From Paraburkholderia ginsengiterrae (GTDB taxonomy: Bacteria; Pseudomonadota; Gammaproteobacteria; Burkholderiales; Burkholderiaceae): a DNA stretch of 64,000 bases. Below, piece by piece: positions 1 to 9,324 of the stretch. Numbering within the stretch: position 1 is the stretch's first letter; each line of letters begins with the position of its first letter. The notes below the pieces were generated by a model. That model was given only the letters and a program-made list of their open reading frames with translations. It was not told the origin of the DNA and did not search any database. Made by a program: the position numbers and the translations under genes. The stretch is taken from the NCBI RefSeq assembly GCF_001645125.1, contig NZ_LXKA01000220.1, forward strand, positions 1 to 64,000, given 5' to 3'.

Positions 1-606
1 CACCGCCTCGGCAATTGCCGCCAGCGTGGCGGTGACGATGGTCTGATTGCACAGCTTGGCGGTCTGCCCCGCGCCGACGTCGCCCATATGCGTGACGCGC
101 GACGCGTAGGCGCCGAGCACCGGCCTGACAGCCTCGACGTCCGCCGCGGCGCCGCCGGCCATGACCGCCAGCGTGCCGGCATTCGCACCGGCCACGCCGC
201 CCGACACCGGCGCGTCGATCCAGCCGAGTCCCGCCGCGCCCTCACTCTCGCGAGCCGCGGCCAGCGCGGCCGCGCGTTGCGCGAGCTCGCGCGTCGCAGC
301 CGGCGGAATGCTGGAGTGATCGACGATCCAGCGTACCCGGCGTTGCGCTGGTGTATCGCCGCTCAACAGCCCGGTGGCGCCGAACACGGTCTCCTCCACG
401 GCCGCCGCATCCGCGACGCACAGCAGCACCGCTTCACACCGCGCGGCGAGTTCACGCGGAGTCTCGACTACTTTGGCGCCATCGGCCACCAGCGCCTCCG
501 CCTTGGCCCGCGTGCGATTCCAGACATGCACGGTGTGCCCCGCGCGCAGCAGATGCCGGATCATCGGCGCGCCCATCAAACCCGGACCGCAAAAACCAAT
601 TTCCAC
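1..606 (-). CDS. NAD(P)-dependent 3-hydroxyisobutyrate/tartronate-semialdehyde reductase family protein (partial)
   Basis: The window holds only the first 202 residues; the C-terminal part runs off the left edge. The N-terminus carries a Rossmann GxGxxG motif (G4-F-C-G-P-G-L-M-G12). The family signature DAPVSGG is at residues 131-137, and the catalytic Lys is K184 in the QTAKLCNQ stretch. These belong to the beta-hydroxyacid dehydrogenase family, which reduces or oxidises short 2- or 3-hydroxyacids with NAD(P). The start is GTG at 606, preceded by a GAGG sequence. Because the neighbouring island produces glyoxylate, a tartronate semialdehyde reductase (GlxR-like) role is attractive, but the substrate cannot be read from this sequence. 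Confidence 0.85.
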   Translation of the reverse strand, partial: MEIGFCGPGLMGAPMIRHLLRAGHTVHVWNRTRAKAEALVADGAKVVETPRELAARCEAVLLCVADAAAVEETVFGATGLLSGDTPAQRRVRWIVDHSSIPPAATRELAQRAAALAAARESEGAAGLGWIDAPVSGGVAGANAGTLAVMAGGAAADVEAVRPVLGAYASRVTHMGDVGAGQTAKLCNQTIVTATLAAIAEAV

Positions 607-802
607 TTTCGAGCCTCGTCAGGTTGCAGATTGAGTTGCGTGGACATGATAACGGCCACGCCTCGCCCCGGCATATCGGACAAGCGATCCGCGGCATGAC
701 CCGCCGATTCGCCGTTTCATGCCATTTCTCGCGACCGCCGCCGGTTGCGCTTGCCGTTGCCTATACTTTTTGAACACCAACGACGATCAACGGAGGCGTT
801 TC

Positions 803-1012
803 ATGTCAGACCACGTCTACAAGAAAATCGAGCTGACCGGCTCATCGACCAAATCGATCGACGACGCCATCAGCACGGCGATTGCCAAAGCGTCGAAGAC
901 GCTGCGCAATCTGCACTGGTTCGAAGTGACGGAAACGCGGGGCCAGATCGAGAACGATAAGGTGGCGTTCTGGCAAGTGACCATCAAGGTCGGCTTGCGC
1001 ATCGACGACTGA
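803..1012 (+). CDS. Dodecin (flavin-binding protein)
   Basis: This 69-residue protein is the usual size of dodecins, which assemble into hollow dodecamers that bind and buffer flavins in the cytoplasm. The sequence shows the characteristic VYKKIELTGSS start, the acidic/serine stretch around SIDDAI, the flavin-stacking Trp in LHWFEV, and the closing VTIKVGLRID strand. A good ribosome-binding site (CGGAGG, 791-796) sets the ATG at 803; the reading frame is open further upstream but nothing supports an earlier start. It is a single-gene unit, transcribed away from the reductase at the left edge. Confidence 0.93.
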   Translation: MSDHVYKKIELTGSSTKSIDDAISTAIAKASKTLRNLHWFEVTETRGQIENDKVAFWQVTIKVGLRIDD

Positions 1013-1060
1013 CCCACAGTCGAGGCGACGGCCAGCGCCAATACCCGGAATACCTGGAGC

Positions 1061-1092
1061 AAAAAAAGCTGCGTCCGCACGGGACGCAGCTT
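1061..1092 (-). terminator. Rho-independent terminator of the ABC importer operon
   Basis: A perfect 11-bp stem (1066-1076 with 1082-1092) and a 5-nt loop are followed, on the minus strand, by a run of seven T (1067-1061). It sits about 110 bp past the end of the BMP binding-protein gene and faces the dodecin gene, so it may act in both directions. Confidence 0.85.
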
Positions 1093-1199
1093 CTCAAGGC
1101 AGCGGTTGCTGAGACCGCCGCCTGGTCGATCGCGACCTTCACTACAGCGCCACCATCGGGGGGGCCCCTTCGACGGCGACGCCGCGCATTGTCGCGGCC

Positions 1200-2294
1200 T
1201 TACTTCGGCAGCGATCCGTCCACGCCTTCCACATACCAGTTCAGGCGTTGCAGTTCAGGATCGGCCAGCGTCTTGCCGGCGGGCACCTTCACCGCGCCGG
1301 ACTGGTCCTTGATCGGGCCCGTGAACACGTCCCACTTGCCGCCCGCCAGTTCGTCGCGCTTCGCCGCCACCTGCTTCTGCGCGTCAGCCGAAATCGCGGA
1401 GGTGTTCAGGTCCTCGAGATTGACGGCCTTTTGCGGAATGCCCCACCACACCGGATCGTTCTTCCATTTGCCGTCCAGCACCTGCTGGATCGCCGCGTTG
1501 TAATACACGCCCCAATGCGCGACCACCGAGCCGAGGTGGGCGTCAGGACCGAACTTCTTCATGTCCGAATCCCAGCCGAACGCGTGCACGTGCTTTTCCG
1601 ATGCAGTAGCAAGCGTGGCGCTCGAATCGGTGTTTTGCAGCAGCACGTCGGCGCCCTGGCCGATCAGCGTTTCAGCCGCCTGCTTTTCCTTGCCCGGATC
1701 GAACCAGCTATTGATCCAGATAACCTTGGTGTGCACCTTCGGGTTCACCGAGCGCGCGCCGAGCGTGTACGCGTTGATGTTGCGGATCACTTCCGGAATC
1801 GGCACCGAGGCCACGAAGCCGAGCGTGTTGGTCTTCGTCACGTAGCCCGCGGCGACGCCGGCGAGGTACGCGCCCTGATACATCCGCACGTCATAGGTGC
1901 CGAAGTTCGGCGCCTTCTTGTAGCCGGTTGCGTGCAGGAACACCGTGTCGGGGAAATCCTTCGCGACCTTCAGTTCGAAGTCCTGATAGCCGAAGCTCGA
2001 ACCGATGATGATCTTGTTGCCCTTGTTTGCCAGATCGCGGAACACACGCTCGGAGTCGGCCGATTCCGGCACGTTTTCGATGCGGGTGATCTTGATCTTG
2101 TTGCCGAATTTCGCTTCCGCTTCCTTCGAGCCCTGGTCGTGCGCGAACGTCCAGCCGGCGTCGCCGGGATTGCCGAGATAGACGAACGCGACGCCCGGCG
2201 CGTCGGCGGCCTGCGCGGATTGCGCGAGCGGCGCGGCGAGCGCCAGCGAGGCTGCGCCCCATGCGAATGCGGTCAGCAGATTTCTTCTCTTCAT
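1200..2294 (-). CDS. BMP-family ABC transporter substrate-binding protein (purine/nucleoside uptake)
   Basis: This 364-residue periplasmic binding protein belongs to the Bmp/Med family, whose members bind nucleosides or related purines. A signal peptide covers roughly the first 28 residues (MKRRNLL, a hydrophobic core, then AQA before AD). The mature start GVAFVYLGNPGDAGWT is typical of the family. The ATG at 2294 has a strong AGGAG site just upstream. No lipobox cysteine is present, so it is likely a free periplasmic protein. It is the last gene of a four-gene importer operon (ATPase, permease, permease, binding protein) and ends before a clear terminator. Substrate purine or nucleoside is inferred from family and from the surrounding purine genes. 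Confidence 0.92.
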   Translation of the reverse strand: MKRRNLLTAFAWGAASLALAAPLAQSAQAADAPGVAFVYLGNPGDAGWTFAHDQGSKEAEAKFGNKIKITRIENVPESADSERVFRDLANKGNKIIIGSSFGYQDFELKVAKDFPDTVFLHATGYKKAPNFGTYDVRMYQGAYLAGVAAGYVTKTNTLGFVASVPIPEVIRNINAYTLGARSVNPKVHTKVIWINSWFDPGKEKQAAETLIGQGADVLLQNTDSSATLATASEKHVHAFGWDSDMKKFGPDAHLGSVVAHWGVYYNAAIQQVLDGKWKNDPVWWGIPQKAVNLEDLNTSAISADAQKQVAAKRDELAGGKWDVFTGPIKDQSGAVKVPAGKTLADPELQRLNWYVEGVDGSLPK

Positions 2295-2351
2295 GTTTTC
2301 TCCTGTCGTGTGTATCGAACGATGTAAAACTTGGGGTCCATTTCCCGTCAA

Positions 2352-3281
2352 TCAGCCCGCCGAGAAAAACGGCTTGCCCAGCGATGCGGGTGCATTCAGA
2401 CGAATCGTGTTCGGATTGCGGGAGATCAGCACCAGCACGACCACCGTCGCGATGTACGGCAGCATCGCGAGGAACTGGGTCGGCACCGGCACGCCGATCG
2501 CCTGCGCATAGAACTGCAGGCCGGTCACGGCGCCGAACAGCAGCGCGCCGATCAGGAGGCGCCCCGGGCGCCACGTCGCGAACACGACCAGCGCGAGCGC
2601 GATCCAGCCGCGGCCTGAGGTCAGGTTTTCCTGCCAAAGGTGCAGATTGACGATCGAGTAGTAGCCGCCCGCGAGTCCGGCCATGCCGCCGCCGAAGGCC
2701 ACCGCGCCGTAGCGCACGCCGACCACCGGAAAGCCCACCGAGTGCGCCACTTGCGGCGATTCGCCGACCGAGCGCAGCACGAGACCGGCACGCGTGCGGT
2801 ACAGAAACCAGCCGATCACGGCGAACATCAGGAACGCGAGGTAGTCCAGCGGCGTCAGGGTGAACAGCGCGGGTCCGAGCACCGGAATCTTCGAGAGGCC
2901 GGGAATGGTCCATGTGTCGATGGTCGCGCGCACCGCCGCCGATGTGTACGGTTTGCCGATGTACGCCGAGAGGCCGATGCCGAAGATCGTCAGCGACAGA
3001 CCGGTGGCGACCTGGTTGGCAAGCATGGTGAGCGTGAGAAACGCAAACAGCAGCGACATCACGAGACCGGCGCCGATCGCGGCCACGACACCGAGCCACG
3101 GGTTGCCGGTGATCGCGGTGACGGCGTAGCCGGTTACCGCGCCCATCAGCATCATGCCTTCGACGCCGAGGTTGAGGACGCCCGATTTTTCGGCGACGAG
3201 TTCGCCCGCGCCCGCGAACATCAGCGGAATCGCGGCGGTGATGGCGCTCGAGGTGAGCGAGCTGGCTTGTTGAATATCCAT
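2352..3281 (-). CDS. ABC transporter permease (BPD_transp_2 family, NupQ/YufQ-like)
   Basis: This 309-residue multi-pass inner-membrane protein of the branched-chain/nucleoside permease family starts MDIQQASSLTSSAITAAIPLMFAGAGEL. It carries the family EKSGVLNLGVEGMMLMGA segment near residue 40, which contacts the importer ATPase. The frame is open upstream of 3281, but that extension overlaps the previous gene's end and looks non-coding. It is paired with the permease at 3331-4437 to form a heterodimeric channel. Function as a purine/nucleoside importer subunit rests on the family and on operon context. Confidence 0.92.
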   Translation of the reverse strand: MDIQQASSLTSSAITAAIPLMFAGAGELVAEKSGVLNLGVEGMMLMGAVTGYAVTAITGNPWLGVVAAIGAGLVMSLLFAFLTLTMLANQVATGLSLTIFGIGLSAYIGKPYTSAAVRATIDTWTIPGLSKIPVLGPALFTLTPLDYLAFLMFAVIGWFLYRTRAGLVLRSVGESPQVAHSVGFPVVGVRYGAVAFGGGMAGLAGGYYSIVNLHLWQENLTSGRGWIALALVVFATWRPGRLLIGALLFGAVTGLQFYAQAIGVPVPTQFLAMLPYIATVVVLVLISRNPNTIRLNAPASLGKPFFSAG

Positions 3282-3306
3282 GTGTATCCGGCGGGAATCA
3301 GTGGGC

Positions 3307-3339
3307 AGTGAGCGATGAGCAGTGAGCTGATTAGTGAGC
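3307..3339. repeat. Short direct repeats between the two permease genes
   Basis: The 7-mer AGTGAGC occurs at 3307-3313, 3321-3327 and 3333-3339, with the near copy ATGAGC at 3315-3320. It lies in the 49-bp spacer between the two permease coding regions. Function unknown; it may be replication slippage. Confidence 0.6.
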
Positions 3340-4437
3340 TTGCGCGGCGACCGGCCGGCGGCGCACACGGTAGTTCACGAACAGGTCGGCACCCAGCAGG
3401 CAGAACAGCAACAGCCCCTGGAACACACCGGACAGCGCCTGCGGCAATTGCATCGAGGTCTGCACGGCTTCGCCGCCGAGATACAGCAGCGCCATCAGCA
3501 GGCTCGCGAGCACAATGCCGAGCGGATGCAGCCGCCCCACGAACACGACGATGATCGCGGTGAAGCCGTAGCCGGGCGACCACGTCGCCTGCAACTGGCC
3601 GATCGGGCCGGCGATCTCGCCCATGCCCGCGAGTCCCGCGAGGCCGCCGCTGATCAGGAGCGACGTCCAGATGGTTTTCTTGTCGGAGAAACCGGCGTAG
3701 CGCGCGGCGAGCGGCGCGAGACCGCCGACGTTCATCCGGAACCCAGCGAAGCTCTTGCGCATGAAGACCCACACGAGCGGAATCGCCACCAGCGTGACGA
3801 ACACCGACGCGTTCAGACGCGTACCGCGCAGCCATTTCCAGTGCCAGTCGCCGGAGAAGGTCGGGTACAGCGCGTCGCCGGTGAACATCTCAGAGAGCGG
3901 GAAGTTCATGCCCTGCGGATCGCGCCACGGACCGCTCACCAGATAAATCAGCAGCTGCGTGGCCACATACGTGAGCATCAGGCTGACGAGAATCTCGTTG
4001 GTGTTGAAACGGCTCTTGAGCAACGCGGGAATCGCGGCCCAAGCCATGCCGCCCAGCACGCCGGCGGTCATCATGGCCGGCAGGATCCACCAGCCGGTGG
4101 CCTGATCGAAATAGATCGCGACGCCGCTCGCGGCAATGCCGCCGAGCAGCATCTGCCCTTCAGCGCCGATGTTCCACACATTGGCGCGATAGCCGATCGC
4201 GAGGCCAAGCCCGATCAGGCACAACGGAGACGCCTTCAGCAGCAGCTCGGACCACCCGTTCACGCTGGACAGCGGCTCGATGAAGAACGCGTGCATGGCC
4301 TGCAGCGGATCGCGGCCCACCAGGCTGAAGATCAGAAAACCGATCGCGAGCGTGAGCAACGCGGCGATCAGCGGCACGGCGAGCTGCATGGTGCGCGAAG
4401 GCGTCGTGCGGGCTTCGAGTCGATACGGAAGAATCAT
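3331..4437 (-). CDS. ABC transporter permease (NupP/YufP-like)
   Basis: This 368-residue inner-membrane permease begins MILPYRLEARTTPSRTMQLAVPLIAALL, with a short cytoplasmic N-terminus followed by a transmembrane helix. The family motif GYRANVWNIGAEGQMLLGG lies near residues 85-105, and many hydrophobic segments follow. The ATG at 4437 is preferred over an upstream in-frame ATG because homologues begin at this hydrophilic stretch. It is second in the importer operon, 96 bp after the ATPase. It should form the translocation pore with the next permease. Confidence 0.92.
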   Translation of the reverse strand: MILPYRLEARTTPSRTMQLAVPLIAALLTLAIGFLIFSLVGRDPLQAMHAFFIEPLSSVNGWSELLLKASPLCLIGLGLAIGYRANVWNIGAEGQMLLGGIAASGVAIYFDQATGWWILPAMMTAGVLGGMAWAAIPALLKSRFNTNEILVSLMLTYVATQLLIYLVSGPWRDPQGMNFPLSEMFTGDALYPTFSGDWHWKWLRGTRLNASVFVTLVAIPLVWVFMRKSFAGFRMNVGGLAPLAARYAGFSDKKTIWTSLLISGGLAGLAGMGEIAGPIGQLQATWSPGYGFTAIIVVFVGRLHPLGIVLASLLMALLYLGGEAVQTSMQLPQALSGVFQGLLLFCLLGADLFVNYRVRRRPVAAQAH

Positions 4438-4533
4438 GGTTAGCGTGTGATTTATCGGGTTCTTGATCTCGCGCCGTATCACGGACCTGGTTGCGGCACA
4501 TCCATCGGTGCCATGGCCGGCGCGACTGTCGGA

Positions 4534-6135
4534 TCAGGCATGCGCCGGCTGTTCCGCCGAGGGCGCCGAGCCCTCGCGTCCGCCGAACAGGCCCGCCATC
4601 CAGCGGCCGATTTCCTCCGCGTTGGTCGCCCCCGTGGCACGCACCGGCGAGAGTCTGCCGCCGGCGAGCACCGCGATGCGATCGCAGATATCGAACAACT
4701 CCTCCAGCTCCTCCGAAATCACCAGAATCGCCACGCCACGCGCAGACAGGTCGAGCAGCTGCTGGCGAATGAACGCCGAGGCGCCGACGTCGACACCCCA
4801 AGTTGGCTGCGCAACCACCAGCACCTTGGGCCCCTGCAGAATCTCGCGGCCCATGATGTATTTCTGCAGATTGCCGCCCGAGAGACTTTGCGCCAATGCC
4901 TCGCCGCCACCGCAACGCACGTCGAAAGCTTCGATACAGCGTTTCGCGAACGCGCGCATCGCACCCGCCTTGATCCAGCCGGAATTCACCATTTGCTGCC
5001 GGTGCGCGGTGAGCAGCGCGTTTTCCGACAGCGTCATGGCCGGCACCGCGCCGCGCCCAAGGCGCTCTTCCGGCACGAAGCCGAAGCCGAGTGCGCGCCG
5101 CCCGCCAGCGCCGAGGCGCCCCGCCGCCGTGCCGCAAATCGTCACCGCGTCGGCGCGCACGCCGCGCTTTTCACCTGAGAGCGCCGACAGCAGCTCCGCC
5201 TGTCCGTTGCCCGAGACGCCCGCGATGCCGAAAATCTCGCCGGCATGCACGCCGAATGACACGTTATCGAGCGACGTGCCGAACGGGTCGTCGCTCTCCA
5301 CCGACAGCTGTTTGACCTCGAGCAGCACGGCGCCCGGATTGTGTTCGCGCCGCGTGTAGTCCGGCAGCGAATGGCCGACCATCAATTGGGCGAGCGAGGC
5401 GTGCGTCTCGCCCTTCGGTTTCACGTGGCCTGTCACGCGGCCGCCGCGCATGACCGTCGCGGTGTCGCACAGCTCCTGAATTTCGTCGAGCTTGTGGCTG
5501 ATGTAGAGAATGCTGCAGCCTTCGGCCGCGAGGCGCCGCAGCGTTTCGAACAGCTTGCGCACCGCCTGCGGCGTGAGCACCGAGGTCGGCTCGTCCATAA
5601 TCAGCAGGCGCGGGTTCTGCAGCAGGCAACGCACGATCTCGACCCGCTGCCGCTCGCCCACCGTCAGGCTGTGCACGTGGCGCTGCGGGTCGATGTCGAG
5701 GCCGTAATCCGCCGAGACTTCGCGGATGCGTTTGGAGAGCGTCTTCAGATCGAACGGCTCGTCGAGTGCCAGCGCGATGTTTTCGCCGACCGTGAGCGTC
5801 TCGAACAGCGAAAAATGCTGGAACACCATGCCGATGCCGAGCTTGCGCGCCGCTGCCGGACTGGCGATCTCGACCGTCTGGCCTTCCCAGCGAATCTCGC
5901 CGGCGTCGGGCCGCACCGCGCCGTAGATGATTTTCATCAGCGTGCTTTTGCCGGCGCCGTTTTCGCCGAGCACCGCATGGATTTCGCCCGGCGCGACGAT
6001 CAACGTGACGTCGTCGTTGGCTCGCACGGCCGGATACTGTTTGGTGATGCCCTGAAGCACCAGCCGGGGCGCCGCCTGTTCCGGCCTGTCTGCCGGCTGC
6101 GCGGCGGCGCCGTCGCTATAAGAAGAGTGGCTCAT
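4534..6135 (-). CDS. ABC transporter ATP-binding protein, double-domain (NupO/YufO-like)
   Basis: This 533-residue cytoplasmic ATPase has two nucleotide-binding domains fused in tandem, as in sugar and nucleoside importers. The first domain has Walker A GENGAGKST near residue 59, signature LTVGERQRVE and Walker B LLIMDEPTSVL. The second has a degenerate Walker A (GVSGNGQAE) but a good LSGGNLQK signature near residue 420. Degeneracy of the second P-loop is usual in this family. It is the first gene of the operon and is transcribed divergently from the LysR gene at 6399, which is the natural candidate regulator. Confidence 0.93.
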   Translation of the reverse strand: MSHSSYSDGAAAQPADRPEQAAPRLVLQGITKQYPAVRANDDVTLIVAPGEIHAVLGENGAGKSTLMKIIYGAVRPDAGEIRWEGQTVEIASPAAARKLGIGMVFQHFSLFETLTVGENIALALDEPFDLKTLSKRIREVSADYGLDIDPQRHVHSLTVGERQRVEIVRCLLQNPRLLIMDEPTSVLTPQAVRKLFETLRRLAAEGCSILYISHKLDEIQELCDTATVMRGGRVTGHVKPKGETHASLAQLMVGHSLPDYTRREHNPGAVLLEVKQLSVESDDPFGTSLDNVSFGVHAGEIFGIAGVSGNGQAELLSALSGEKRGVRADAVTICGTAAGRLGAGGRRALGFGFVPEERLGRGAVPAMTLSENALLTAHRQQMVNSGWIKAGAMRAFAKRCIEAFDVRCGGGEALAQSLSGGNLQKYIMGREILQGPKVLVVAQPTWGVDVGASAFIRQQLLDLSARGVAILVISEELEELFDICDRIAVLAGGRLSPVRATGATNAEEIGRWMAGLFGGREGSAPSAEQPAHA

Positions 6136-6398
6136 GTGATTCCGTAGTACCGAAATACGTCATTGAGTGACTGCCGGTCGGTGCCCATCCGCGCACCGTG
6201 CCGGCCGACGATCCGTCACCATAACCGGATGACAATACCTAATTCGACCCAGTCAGTCGAGCCGCCAAAATTCCCCGCAAACCCCCGTCGCAGCGCGCTC
6301 TGCGGGTATCCCACTCTTGACGTGGGCGCATGTTCATATTAAAAAGCATATATACCCACGCCCGTTCGATCAGCCAGAACATATATTTCGGAGAAGTC

Positions 6399-7331
6399 AT
6401 GAGTCAGCAACGCGAGGCGATCGATACGTATCTATTACGCGTCTTGCACACCCTGTTGATGGAACGCAGCGTCACGCGCGCGGCCGTCAAACTGAATCAA
6501 TCGCAACCCGCCATCAGCGCGGCGCTGCGCCGTTTGCGCGACATTACCGGCGACCCGCTGCTGGTGCGCGGCAAGTCCGGCATGGTGCCGACGGAATACG
6601 GCCTGCGCCTGCTCGAACCGGTGCAGAACGCACTGCGCGAGATCGAACGCATCAAGTTTCAGCAGCACAACTTCGACCCCGCAACCTCGATCCGCTGCTA
6701 CCGGATCGGCTGCCCGGACTACCTGAACGTGCTGTTCGTGCCGACGGTGGTCGAACGCTTTCGCCAGGCTGCGCCGAACGCGACGCTCGAATTTCATTCG
6801 CTGGGCCCGGCCTTCGACTACGAGCTCGCGCTCGAAGACGGCAAGCTCGACACCGTGGTCGGCAACTGGCCGGAACCGCCGGAGCAACTGCACCTGTCGA
6901 ATCTGTTCGTCGACCAGATCGTCTGCCTGATGAGCAACACGCACCCGTTCGCCAAGCGCGGCGGGCTGACGCTCGATCAGTACCTGAATGCTCCGCATCT
7001 TGCGCCTACTCCTTACTCGGTGGGCCAGCGCGGCGCGATCGACGTGCATCTCGCGCGCGAGCGGTTAAAGCGCCATGTAGTCGTTACGTTGCCCTACTTC
7101 AATCTGGCGCCGTACGTGCTGATCAAGTCAGATCTGATCTTTACGACGACACGCCTCTTTGCCGATTACTACGCCAAGTTCCTGCCGCTGACCGTGGTGC
7201 CGGCACCGCTCGATTTCCCGCCGATGCAGTACTACCAGCTGTGGCACGAACGCGTGCATTATTCCGACGAAGTGCGGTGGCTGCGCAGTCTGGTCGCCGA
7301 AGCGACCAAGACGTTGATCGACAAGCCTTAA
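6399..7331 (+). CDS. LysR-family transcriptional regulator
   Basis: This 310-residue protein has an N-terminal winged helix-turn-helix (about residues 8-65, including SVTRAAVKLNQSQPAISAALRRLR) and a C-terminal periplasmic-binding-like effector domain. The ATG at 6399 has an upstream CGGAGAA site; an earlier in-frame ATG at 6330 lacks one. It lies between the importer operon (divergent) and 8-oxoguanine deaminase (convergent). A role in sensing a purine or purine product is inferred from that position only. The 263-bp upstream intergenic region is AT-rich near 6335-6360, where its own promoter and operator would lie. Confidence 0.9.
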   Translation: MSQQREAIDTYLLRVLHTLLMERSVTRAAVKLNQSQPAISAALRRLRDITGDPLLVRGKSGMVPTEYGLRLLEPVQNALREIERIKFQQHNFDPATSIRCYRIGCPDYLNVLFVPTVVERFRQAAPNATLEFHSLGPAFDYELALEDGKLDTVVGNWPEPPEQLHLSNLFVDQIVCLMSNTHPFAKRGGLTLDQYLNAPHLAPTPYSVGQRGAIDVHLARERLKRHVVVTLPYFNLAPYVLIKSDLIFTTTRLFADYYAKFLPLTVVPAPLDFPPMQYYQLWHERVHYSDEVRWLRSLVAEATKTLIDKP

Positions 7332-7345
7332 GCCTTTGTTTTGCA

Positions 7346-7372
7346 GGTTATCGGCAGCCATTGCCGATAACC
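7346..7372. terminator. Hairpin terminator between convergent genes
   Basis: A perfect 11-bp stem (7346-7356 with 7362-7372) and a 5-nt loop lie in the 54-bp gap between the convergent LysR and 8-oxoguanine deaminase genes. T-rich sequence is weak on both sides, so it may serve both directions or act as a 3' end stabiliser. Confidence 0.65.
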
Positions 7373-7385
7373 TTGCCCTCTCCTG

Positions 7386-8774
7386 TTACGCCGCTGCTTC
7401 GTAAAGCGTCTTCGCCAGCCGGTTGTGCTGCTCGATAACCGGATCGAGTTCCAGCGTCGTCAACTGCCCATCCTTCACGACCACCCTGCCGCCGATCACG
7501 CTGTAGCTCACCTGCGACGGCGCGCAGAACACCAGCGCCGCGACCGGGTCATGCAACGCGCCCGCAAAGAGCGGCTGACGCAGATCGAACGACACGAAAT
7601 CCGCCGCCATGCCCGGCGCCAGCGCGCCGATGTCGTCGCGATTGAGCACCTTCGCTCCGCCGAGAGTCGCGATCTCCAAGGCTTCACGCGCGGTCATCGC
7701 ATCCGGCCCGAAGCCGACGCGCTGCAGAAGCAGCGCCTGGCGCACCTCGGCGACCATCTGCGCGCCGTCGTTCGACGCCGAACCGTCCACGCCCAGCCCC
7801 ACCGGCACGCCAGCAAGGCGCATGCGCTTGACCGGCGCGATGCCCGAGGCGAGACGCATGTTCGAACACGGACAATGCGCGACGCCGGTGCCGGTGCGCG
7901 CGAACAGTTCGATGCCCGCGTCGTCGAGCTGCACACAGTGCGCGTGCCACACGTCGTGACCGACCCAGCCGAGGTCTTCCGCATACTCCGCCGGCGTCAT
8001 GCCGAACTTCTCGCGGCTATACGCGATGTCGTTGACGTTCTCCGCCAGGTGCGTGTGCATCGACACCCCGTACTGCCGCGCCATGACCGCCGATTCGCGC
8101 ATCAGATCGCGGCTCACCGAGAACGGCGAGCACGGGGCGACCACCACGCGCAGCATCGCGTAACGCCCTTCGTCGTGATAGGTCTCGATCAGGCGCTGCG
8201 TATCTTTCAGGATGTCGGCTTCGCGCTCGACCACCGAATCCGGCGGCAAGCCGCCGTCCTTCTGGCCCACGCTCATGCTGCCGCGCGCGGCGTGAAAACG
8301 CATGCCGATCCGGCGTGCCGCGGCGATGCTGTCGTCCAGACGGCTGCCATTCGGGTAGATATACAAATGGTCGCTCGATGTCGTGCAACCGGACAGCAAC
8401 AGCTCGGCCATCGCGGTCAGCGTCGAGACTTCGATCATTTCCGGTGTGAGGTTCGCCCACACCTTGTAGAGATTAGTCAGCCAGCCGAACAATTCGGCGT
8501 TCTGCGCGGCGGGGATCGCGCGCGTCAAGCTCTGATACATGTGGTGGTGCGTGTTCACGAGCCCCGGGATGACCAGATGCCCGCGCATGTCCAGCACTTC
8601 GTCGGCCGTTTGCGGCAATTCCGCCGTCGGGCCGACCGCGACGATACGGTTGTCCTCGATGTACAGTCCGCCGTCGCGCAGTTCGCGCCGGGCGCCGTCC
8701 ATCGTGACCAGCACGTCCGCGTGCTTGACCAGCATCGTTTTCTTTGGCTTGTTAGCCGCCTGCTCCATCGTCAT
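7386..8774 (-). CDS. 8-oxoguanine deaminase (amidohydrolase family)
   Basis: This 462-residue amidohydrolase is of the guanine deaminase/TrzN-AtzA branch. Metal-binding motifs are visible: NTHHHM after the first strands, HTHLAEN, HAHCV, and the late VGLGVDGSASND Asp. Its length and sequence style fit bacterial 8-oxoguanine deaminases, which convert 8-oxoguanine (or isocytosine-like substrates) to urate and ammonia. That would feed the urate genes next door. The start is taken at ATG 8774 because CGGAGAAA precedes it; the frame stays open upstream but looks non-coding. Guanine or another aminopurine as substrate cannot be excluded. Confidence 0.85.
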   Translation of the reverse strand: MTMEQAANKPKKTMLVKHADVLVTMDGARRELRDGGLYIEDNRIVAVGPTAELPQTADEVLDMRGHLVIPGLVNTHHHMYQSLTRAIPAAQNAELFGWLTNLYKVWANLTPEMIEVSTLTAMAELLLSGCTTSSDHLYIYPNGSRLDDSIAAARRIGMRFHAARGSMSVGQKDGGLPPDSVVEREADILKDTQRLIETYHDEGRYAMLRVVVAPCSPFSVSRDLMRESAVMARQYGVSMHTHLAENVNDIAYSREKFGMTPAEYAEDLGWVGHDVWHAHCVQLDDAGIELFARTGTGVAHCPCSNMRLASGIAPVKRMRLAGVPVGLGVDGSASNDGAQMVAEVRQALLLQRVGFGPDAMTAREALEIATLGGAKVLNRDDIGALAPGMAADFVSFDLRQPLFAGALHDPVAALVFCAPSQVSYSVIGGRVVVKDGQLTTLELDPVIEQHNRLAKTLYEAAA

Positions 8775-9324
8775 TCGTTTCTCCGCTTTATTGCTTCCGT
8801 GCAAAGCCGTTCGAACGCGATGTGACGGCACGCCACCGTGCCGCCGCGTCTCGTTGAACGCCGTTGGCCCGGTTACCCAGCATGCTTCTGCCGTCTTCGG
8901 GGTGTGCGCCGCGCTCGAACCTGGCTTGAGTCGCACAGGAACCGTCTCTGCCGCGGTGCACGGGTGTAACCTTCAGCGGCCAAAATAATGCTGGCAACTC
9001 GCGCCAATGCGATACCCAACCTAACGCCGGGAATATAGTGGGCCTTTTTTGGTGACAGTACGATTCCCCGCCAGATTAAATACACTGGAATAGTCGAGTC
9101 ACGTGGTCCGTGGCGGCTTTCAACAGGCTGTCTGTCATGCGCCAGGTATTATCTTTCCTATCTCTCGCGCGCTGAGCGGAACAACCTTTTTACAATGGCT
9201 GCCACGGCGCTCGCTTCAATTCGCCGACGGGTATGTAGCCACTGACGTGGAGCCTCGATCCGCCGCAAACGTTTCTGGATCGGGCCGCCGCCGAAACCTC
9301 GCATTCACATAAGGAAAATTGCGA
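8775..9324. other. Gene-free divergent intergenic region
   Basis: These 550 bp separate 8-oxoguanine deaminase from uraH, which are transcribed away from each other. No coding pattern is convincing here. The region must hold both promoters, and an AT-rich stretch around 9045-9095 is the likeliest place. No clear operator palindrome was found. Confidence 0.5.

Noticed and set aside
1248-2327. 359-codon plus-strand frame opposite the BMP binding protein
   Set aside because: Antisense shadow of a high-GC gene.
7425-8825. 466-codon plus-strand frame opposite 8-oxoguanine deaminase
   Set aside because: Antisense shadow with unnatural Arg/His/Gln composition; the minus-strand gene has full motifs.
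9103-9312. Plus-strand frame of 69 codons upstream of uraH
   Set aside because: Lies in a promoter region with no start signal or recognisable pattern.
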